Assembly: GCA_963931925.1 (NCBI GenBank)
Contig: OZ007579.1
Location: forward strand, 41,957,197-42,021,196
DNA: 64,000 nucleotides
DNA from: Onchidella celtica
Lineage: Eukaryota > Mollusca > Gastropoda > Systellommatophora > Onchidiidae
Direction: 5' to 3'
The notes beneath the pieces were generated by a model that saw only the letters and a list, made by a program, of their open reading frames with translations, had not been told where the DNA came from and ran no database searches. Of this stretch, positions 58,401 to 64,000 are shown in pieces (the stretch's first letter is position 1; each line of letters starts with the position of its first letter). The position numbers and the translations under genes were made by a program.

Positions 58401-59371
58401 TCAAAACCGACGTAAAACAGACTTGATTTAGTACGCCGCTAGTCTTAATTGAGTGGGTTAAGACACCCTACTTGCAGTGAATGGTGTGATTTTAACGTAA
58501 ACTGACATGTCTTGAGGTATACGTTGTTTATGTGTGTACAGGTGTTGATGTTTTTCATACATACATATACATATTTTTCGGTTGATTTACGGTGTCGTTT
58601 ATTTCCGTTTTCTTTCCAGGTATAAACAGTTACAACTTCGACCCTCACGCTGTTGCTATTGACTACCGCAGTGTCGGATTCAGGGAGTGTGCGGCTGAAG
58701 TTGCGAGATATCTGGTGGCTGTAGAAGGCTTGGATCTTCAGGACCCACTGCGGCTACGCCTTTTGGGACATTTGCAGTGCTACTCGGCCCAGAGGGAAGC
58801 CGCGGCGAAGGCGTCTCTGCAGAGCAACACCTGGGGAGGAATGAGCAGTATGGGCAGCATGGGAAGTCATGGCAGCTTCACTCCAACACAATATGGCGGG
58901 TCCTCCATGTCCACGCCCATGTCTGGAGTCATTCCTGCTCAGCATCATCATTTGAACCAGACAGATCACATCGCACCTATGTCCACCTCTTCCCATCAGG
59001 GCGGAGCCATAGGCGCTTCCAGCGGGATTTACTCGGCGGGTTCATCGTTCACTGACACTTCCAGACACGGACAAACAGACGCGCTCCTGCCCGGACACAT
59101 GCGTCTGTCCAGCACCTCCACGCCAGCGGCCGCCGCGCCGGTTACACCCATGAATCATAACTCTGTTGCACAGTCGCAGATTTCACCTCCCTTGTTTTCC
59201 ACCCTCCCCAACCTCCACTCACAGTTTCCCGTCTCCGCCCTCAACATGAACTCCGTGTCCTCCATGATGTCCGCCCAGAACTCCAGTGCCGCCTACCCAA
59301 ACCACGTCCAGAATCAAGGAAACAGTTCTGTGAAACCCTACAGACCATGGGGCGGGGAACTAGCTTATTGA
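52418..59371 (+). CDS. hey: HEY-family bHLH-Orange transcriptional repressor (Notch effector), 5 exons
   Basis: Coding segments 52,418-52,479, 54,441-54,489, 54,913-54,996, 56,246-56,318 and 58,620-59,371 join in phase (62+49+84+73+752 nt) to 339 codons plus TGA. Residues 1-31 are acidic/serine-rich ([20 protein letters not shown] start). The bHLH begins at about 32 with [17 protein letters not shown]; glycine 37 stands where HES proteins have proline, the HEY signature. Helix 1 and the loop ([12 protein letters not shown]) and helix 2 ([20 protein letters not shown]) end near residue 89. The Orange domain spans about 105-147 ([18 protein letters not shown] onward). A Ser/Gln/Met-rich tail follows. 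YRPW is at 330-333 and is followed by GGELAY, the counterpart of the vertebrate TE(V/I)GAF tail. HEY proteins are nuclear dimers that repress through E-box/CACGCG sites and corepressors. Length and five-exon layout agree with vertebrate HEY1/HEY2. Confidence 0.97.
52628..52880. mobile_element. MITE-like family T, copy Td, in hey intron 1
   Basis: The left end CTGACCTTAGTTCTTAGATC plus TTGTTTGTTCC and the right end AGAACAAACAAGAACTAAAG plus TCGCGA are imperfect inverted repeats. It is the unbroken reference for copy Tb. Confidence 0.85.
52881..54349. other. Remainder of hey intron 1
   Basis: AT-rich and mostly unique-looking. Nothing else was recognised before an ATC-rich tract near the acceptor. 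Confidence 0.5.
54350..54418. repeat. (CAT/CAC)n tract before the exon 2 acceptor
   Basis: Imperfect ATCATCATC/ACCACCACG repeats 25-90 bp upstream of the exon 2 splice acceptor. Confidence 0.85.
54441..54489 (+). CDS. hey: hey exon 2
   Basis: Acceptor TTTTGTTCAG before 54,441, donor GTAAGT at 54,490. It completes the Gly codon from exon 1 and codes [16 protein letters not shown], including the start of the basic region. It ends on a codon boundary. Confidence 0.95.
54600..54870. repeat. (CCAT)n/(CCAC)n tract filling hey intron 2
   Basis: ATCCATCCATCC and CACCCACC repeats take up most of the 423-bp intron. Confidence 0.9.
54913..54996 (+). CDS. hey: hey exon 3
   Basis: Acceptor CTTACACAG before 54,913; 28 codons [20 protein letters not shown] plus VPSAFEKQ; donor GTAAGA at 54,997. 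It codes the rest of the basic region, helix 1 and loop; phase 0 on both sides. Confidence 0.97.
55886..56049. mobile_element. MITE-like family Z, copy Z6, in hey intron 3
   Basis: TCAGTCAGGTCTGTTTTGCC on the left and GACTTGATTCCGTGTGTTAC plus TAG on the right form the palindromic ends of family Z. Confidence 0.75.
56246..56318 (+). CDS. hey: hey exon 4
   Basis: Acceptor TATCCCCAG before 56,246; codes [20 protein letters not shown] plus LHQK and one base; donor GTCAGT at 56,319. It contains helix 2. Confidence 0.97.
56319..58277. other. hey intron 4, left part
   Basis: It contains a T/C-rich stretch (56,395-56,620), with no separate gene recognised. A G-run lies at about 58,137-58,147. Short frames here have no family motifs. 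Confidence 0.5.
58278..58442. mobile_element. MITE-like family Z, copy Z7, in hey intron 4
   Basis: CTAGTCAGGTTTGTTTGGCC on the left and AAACAGACTTGATTTAGTAC plus GCCGCTAG on the right. CTAG words at both ends complete the palindrome. Confidence 0.8.
58620..59371 (+). CDS. hey: hey exon 5 (Orange domain to stop)
   Basis: Acceptor TTTCTTTCCAG before 58,620. The first two bases complete a Gly codon. Codes [20 protein letters not shown] through the Orange domain, a long Ser/Gln/Met/His-rich tail and [15 protein letters not shown] at 59,369-59,371. The last intron before a large terminal exon is typical of the family. Confidence 0.97.
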
Positions 59372-60625
59372 CTAAACCAGTCTTCTAATCAGACCTACTG
59401 ACACACCAGGTCTAAGACCTTTGTTTCTCTAGGGCCTCGGTCTGTTGGCCCTCAAACTGATATATGTTGCGGTCTCTGTTGTTCATAGATAACCACAAGG
59501 ATTTGGCTCCGGGCTTCAGCAAGATGACGATGTTGCTGAAATATGCCGGGTGCTGCGATCCTTGACATAACATATCATTTCCTGTTGCCCAATAAGGTCA
59601 TATGTCTAGAAATCTATCTGAATCTAGGTCACTGCTATCAAAAGAAGGGCGTATGTCCAGAAATCTACCTGGATTTATCTCATTGCCCGCCGGCCCAGAT
59701 TAGGGCCTCATCGATGTCTGACGGTGCAAACAAAAACCCGGGCCAAGATCAGAGAATTTTCAGGACGCGATGTTGTTACAAGGTAAACAGTGGACATTTT
59801 AAACTGTGGTGCAGAAGTGTCTTTGTTGCGGAATACACTATTCATGCATTCAAACGTTTCACATTCCAAGAACAAACATCAGCACTCCCGTATTATTGTT
59901 TCTCTGAAAATTGTTCTGTGTATTAACTGTATTGACAGGTAGTTTCTGTCTCGCTACATTGAGAATGCAAAACTTAAAATGGCAGAAAAGTAGGCAGATC
60001 GTTGAAGAAACACAGTTTCGAATCAAAATTAGATGTCGATGTATTTTTGACAGGCGATTTCTGCAAAAGAATAGGAGGGTGAAGCCCAAACCATGCTGTA
60101 TTTTATTGTGGAGTATTATTTATCGCTAAAGGAAGAACAAACAGCAACGGCTTTTTTTTTTTTTTTTAATACTTAGAACTATGTCTTGAATGAAAGGGTC
60201 TATTCGGATGTTTTGATACGCTGAGTTAAAATTTCCACATGAACTTTTGAACTGAATCATTCTAAAAACTGGGCCCTGGCATGGGCATAATAGGACAATC
60301 TCAGCTTTCAAAGATTTCTCGTTGCACTCCTAGAAACTAAAATAGGCGGCGAAAGTTGAGAGAGAAATGACTTCTTTTAATCCATACTGGTCACAATATA
60401 TAATTTATATGTCTTTTAGAACAATATGCCATCAATTTTATGATTCAGTTTATTTATTATTTTTTTAAAGAAGAAAGAAAAACGAGGGTGGGGAATATGA
60501 GCAGTTTTACTGTCTTCGTGACTTGTGGTGCAGTGTTGTGTGGTGATTATCTGGCTTCCAAATCGTTCTCGTTAGTGCCTTGACAATGCCGTATGCAGGT
60601 TCCTTCCTTTACCATAAGGCTCGAA

Positions 60626-60783
60626 GCACACTGAGCCAAGGCTGTTCTGCGTCGGTTATGACTCAGGCTTGACCTTCCTTTGAATCAACTAGAGAGACAG
60701 ACTTGTTTTAGTCTCACTAATGTGCGATGTCCCGTTTAACACTACGATCCTCAAAACCGAGGCAAAACAGACGTCTCAGTGTG
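60626..60783. mobile_element. MITE-like family Z, copy Z8
   Basis: GCACACTGAGCCAAGGCTGT on the left and CGAGGCAAAACAGACGTCTC plus AGTGTGC on the right; GCACACTGAG/CTCAGTGTGC is an exact inverted pair. It lies 1.25 kb past the hey stop, so it may be in the 3' UTR. Confidence 0.8.
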
Positions 60784-61728
60784 CAATGGGGCCTTTGCCC
60801 AAGATTTGCTAAGAAGTTTTTAAACAATGTCATTATTTATCTTTGTAATTTATTTTTAGTTTTATATTTAAGACTATATTATGAAGCCTTTAACTTTGAC
60901 CTTCTGATATTTATCAAACACCAACTTGAATTAAATCAAAATTCAAACTTTGTTTCATTTTAATGTTGTCAATGTCAAAAATTAAATACAGTGTATATTA
61001 ATGCTAAAGAAAGGTAAAATAGATAGTCCAACGATTTATATTGAATAAGAAAGGTTACAGATTTTCTGCATCGAACAAAATTTACTTAAATGTATTTTTA
61101 TATGACGTCACTGGCTCTATTGCCTATTTTTCGTCCGTTTTACTACATGTATTACCCTTATTATACAATACTGTGTAAAGTGTATAAAAAATATTTAACT
61201 AAAGAGCTTAAAAGAAATAACTGGGATACCTGCAATAGTCTACTTACAGCAACCCTCGATTGCTGATAAAGAAATCTATAAATTCAAGAATGAATCACAC
61301 ATAATAGGGCCTGCTGGATTTTGATCATCAGTCATCAGATCATCGAGTGCTTTCATTCAATGGATTTGGCCTCCCCCCCTCCCTCTTCCCCCACAACCCC
61401 TTTTCGAAAAAACAAAACAAAACAGAAAAGGTTAATTTTCTCGTTATTCTGATGCGGAGCACAGACCGATCAATAGATCAATAATTCCCTCCGACTTGTA
61501 ATGACATCCTGGACCACATCCTTTGTCTGTTAGTGTTAGCTGACCAAAACAGTCAGGCACGGAGTCTTTCAATTTTACCATTAAACAAAACATTTGGGGT
61601 CCAGATTAATTATTATTGGGTCAGTTCAAATGATTAGGCTTTTTACTAAAAGTACGAGCATAGTTAAGGATCTTCTATGATACAATGTTATTGTTAGCTT
61701 TCAAAAAGGAAATCATTGAAGAATAATT

Positions 61729-61748
61729 CCCCCCCCCCCCCCCCCCCC
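61729..61748. repeat. C20 homopolymer
   Basis: An uninterrupted run of 20 C on plus. Confidence 0.9.
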
Positions 61749-63211
61749 GACCCATCCAAGCACTCGACCCACAGAAATGCGAGCTTCCGGAGAACCCCCC
61801 GCCAGTTCAGAGGCATTGTTCAGGCAAAGGGATGGGATTATATGTATATAATAATGGAATCTTAAATTGCTCAACAAATTAGGGATGGTCTTATTCGTTC
61901 CATAGAGTTTCGAGAACATGTTTATGATGACATTATGGTAGACAGCATTACTTGAAGTTCCATTAACTGCAGCATTTGCTCACACGTAAGGGTTATATTG
62001 TGGACAATGACTTTTTTTTTTTCCATGAAACTATGTCAACGCACTATAAGTATAAGCAAAAGTAATTAAAATCTCAGTTCTACCAAAACATGTTTATAAA
62101 TGAGTTGCTATGTGAATAAATAACGGTGCTTTTCCTGTGTGTAATGAATACGTTTTAAGTGCAATATCTGAATCATTTTTTGTTTTCTTTGATTCTTCAA
62201 AATTTGCTGTGTTATACTTTTTAAATAGACATGTCATTAACTTCAATTTAAAAGCAAAAGATTTATCCATTTAATGTGTTATGTTTCAGTGCTATGTTCA
62301 GAATGTACTGTTCCTAGAAATATTGAAACTATTTTACTATCATTTAATAAAAATCTATTACTATCTCCATCTTGGTGGAAGACCAGAAAATGCCTAATCA
62401 CCTATATATTCCCAAGAAAATACCATTTTGATAATTGCCAAAGCTAGAAAACTTTACTAATTTTATGAAGTGTATTTCAATTTTATTGATACTGTATTTA
62501 TCTTGTTGTGTAAATGGGATACAACCAGAAGTGCAATAACAAAACCATGTATCTGACATTTTATGTAACTGTCATAAACACACATCATTTGTTTTTAAAT
62601 GAATCTACACAGATGTTTCTCATATCAAAATAAAAAAAAGATGTCATTTATTTATGTTTTTGAATCACAATGTTGACAAATGTGCAATATTTGACTACTG
62701 GGGCCTTAACATTATGATTCCTATGCATTGGTTATTTAGACACGCTGCAGTATTTTATTTGTTTCAAGCGAGATCCTCTTTGACCACATATTTATTTGTA
62801 ATGTGGTCACCAGACACTTTGATATCTTTATTATGTCTCTTCCAGGTGAAAGCTTAATTAAGCCCTTTAACCACAATAGACTATTTGGTCCAGCCTGGCT
62901 TTGTACTGTTTATTAGACAGAGTTTCTACAAAAGAAATAGTGAGGACGTTTCAAAAGTGTAATACATGTAAATAAAACTAGTGTAAGATACTGACATACA
63001 GTTCCATCTCTGTAAAATGCTCTGACGAACCAAATTTATGACAGATGGCTCAATTTATTTGTTTAGTGATTTAGAAATCTTTGCCACAGAAACTTATTGA
63101 CAGCAATTCTTCAGCTAGACAACGACAAAGTCACCTTTATTGTTGTTATATAATCCCATACGTTTAAGAAAAAACATTTTTTTGTGATTTTATGTTTTGT
63201 GTTCCAGTGTA

Positions 63212-63217
63212 AATAAA
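63212..63217 (+). terminator. Candidate polyadenylation signal AATAAA
   Basis: AATAAA is followed about 50 nt later by a TGTGTGTGTGTATTTTTT-type GU/U-rich stretch (from about 63,267), the usual pairing for cleavage and polyadenylation. It would give hey a 3' UTR of about 3.9 kb. Earlier signals could be used instead. Confidence 0.3.
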
Positions 63218-63328
63218 ATCTAATTTTGACAAACATAAATTTATGTCTTTTTGTCCTAAGCATTTTTGTGTGTGTGTGTATTTTTTCACTTTATGTTTCT
63301 CCACTGTCTTGAAATAGGTGAGAAAACT

Positions 63329-63572
63329 GTGAGTGGATCTGACAAATTCAGGCTTAAGAAGGTCAAATTTTTACACCTCTTTAAAAAGTCAAAATAAAAT
63401 ATTTATAAGAAGAGTTCAACTCAAGCCAAATATTTTAACTGAATGCACAAAAATGGGTAATCTTTCATTTTATAAGCAAATCTCCATTGTCATAGAAATT
63501 TTTCTGCCTTTAGAAGGGTTTTCTAAGAAATTTGGCCTTTCACCTTAACCCGATTTTGTCAGATCCACTCAC
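63329..63572. mobile_element. MITE-like family W, copy W3 (complete)
   Basis: GTGAGTGGATCTGACAAATT at the left and GATTTTGTCAGATCCACTCA plus C at the right are inverted repeats. Internal words match W2. This is the best copy for defining the family (244 bp). Confidence 0.85.
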
Positions 63573-64000
63573 TATATTGATAGTCTTGGGTGCAAACCCC
63601 TAACTCCAGTTTCACACTATTTTCCTCTGGTGGAAAACAGATGAGAAAGTCATTCACTATATTATTATCACATGCACTTATAAAAAATATCTAGCCTGAG
63701 AATCAGTGAGAATACCCGATCCCAACAGAAATTAAAAAAATAAACACAACAACATTGTTATCAAACCATTCTTAGTTTATTATCATTTACATTCAAATAA
63801 CACACTGCATTACCACTAATTTGGTCTGAATCAAAATATAAAGTAAAACAAAACATAACATTTGAATCATGAGAGCTGGTAGCTCCCCAGTGCTGCCACT
63901 AGTACGATGTATCACTGTTTCATACAATAGCAAATCTGCAATTCCCTTCGCAAGCATTCTTTCACTGTAACTTTACTTACACAATTATGAAACCTTACAA
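63573..64000. other. AT-rich right end, nothing recognised
   Basis: No gene or repeat structure was seen. Confidence 0.5.

Larger units (their letters stand above)
59372..63220 (+). other. 3' flank of hey, possibly long 3' UTR
   Basis: AT-rich DNA with no coding frame that I trust. Possible polyadenylation signals: ATTAAA 60,981, AATAAA 62,115, 62,346, 62,971 and 63,212. The stretch 61.9-63.25 kb looks largely repeat-free. The true transcript end is unknown. Confidence 0.35.

Noticed and set aside
59543-59926. 127-codon plus frame after the hey stop
   Set aside because: No family motif; it lies in the probable 3' UTR and begins well after the terminal exon's stop.

Overview
This is eukaryotic, animal genomic DNA. 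It is AT-rich and full of repeats, with one confidently identified protein-coding gene near the right end. The gene is a five-exon hairy/E(spl)-related bHLH repressor of the HEY (HRT/Hesr) family. Together with tRNA-derived SINEs, LINE remnants and many small inverted-repeat elements, this points to a lophotrochozoan, most likely a mollusc (possibly a gastropod). The species cannot be read from the sequence and the mollusc call is inference.

Layout. At 1.7-1.9 kb there is a possible promoter and first exon of an unidentified short gene. A degenerate array of at least 21 copies of a ~60-bp core fills 3.9-9.5 kb, and a 1,270-bp solo LTR with a perfect 5-bp target duplication sits inside it. From 9.7 to 51.5 kb lies a gene-poor stretch packed with mobile elements: a 5'-truncated LINE (12.7-13.7 kb), two LINE C-terminal scraps, eight copies or fragments of one tRNA-derived SINE family with two different 3' ends, several MITE-like families (some nested), minisatellites and long GA, CT and GATA tracts. 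A cluster of six CACGTG E-boxes lies at 26.2-27.1 kb.

The HEY gene runs from a CpG-rich promoter at about 51.66-52.3 kb through coding exons at 52,418-59,371. The joined reading frame is 339 codons. It has the glycine-type basic region of HEY proteins, an HLH, an Orange domain and a C-terminal YRPW motif. A consensus CSL/Su(H) (Notch effector) site, two CCAAT boxes and a TATA-like/Inr pair lie upstream. Its introns hold copies of the same MITEs seen in the gene desert. The long AT-rich 3' flank (59.4-63.3 kb) may be partly 3' UTR.

The 50 kb upstream of HEY may be a regulatory desert. The other open reading frames I checked are short, lie in low-complexity DNA, or fall in repeats.
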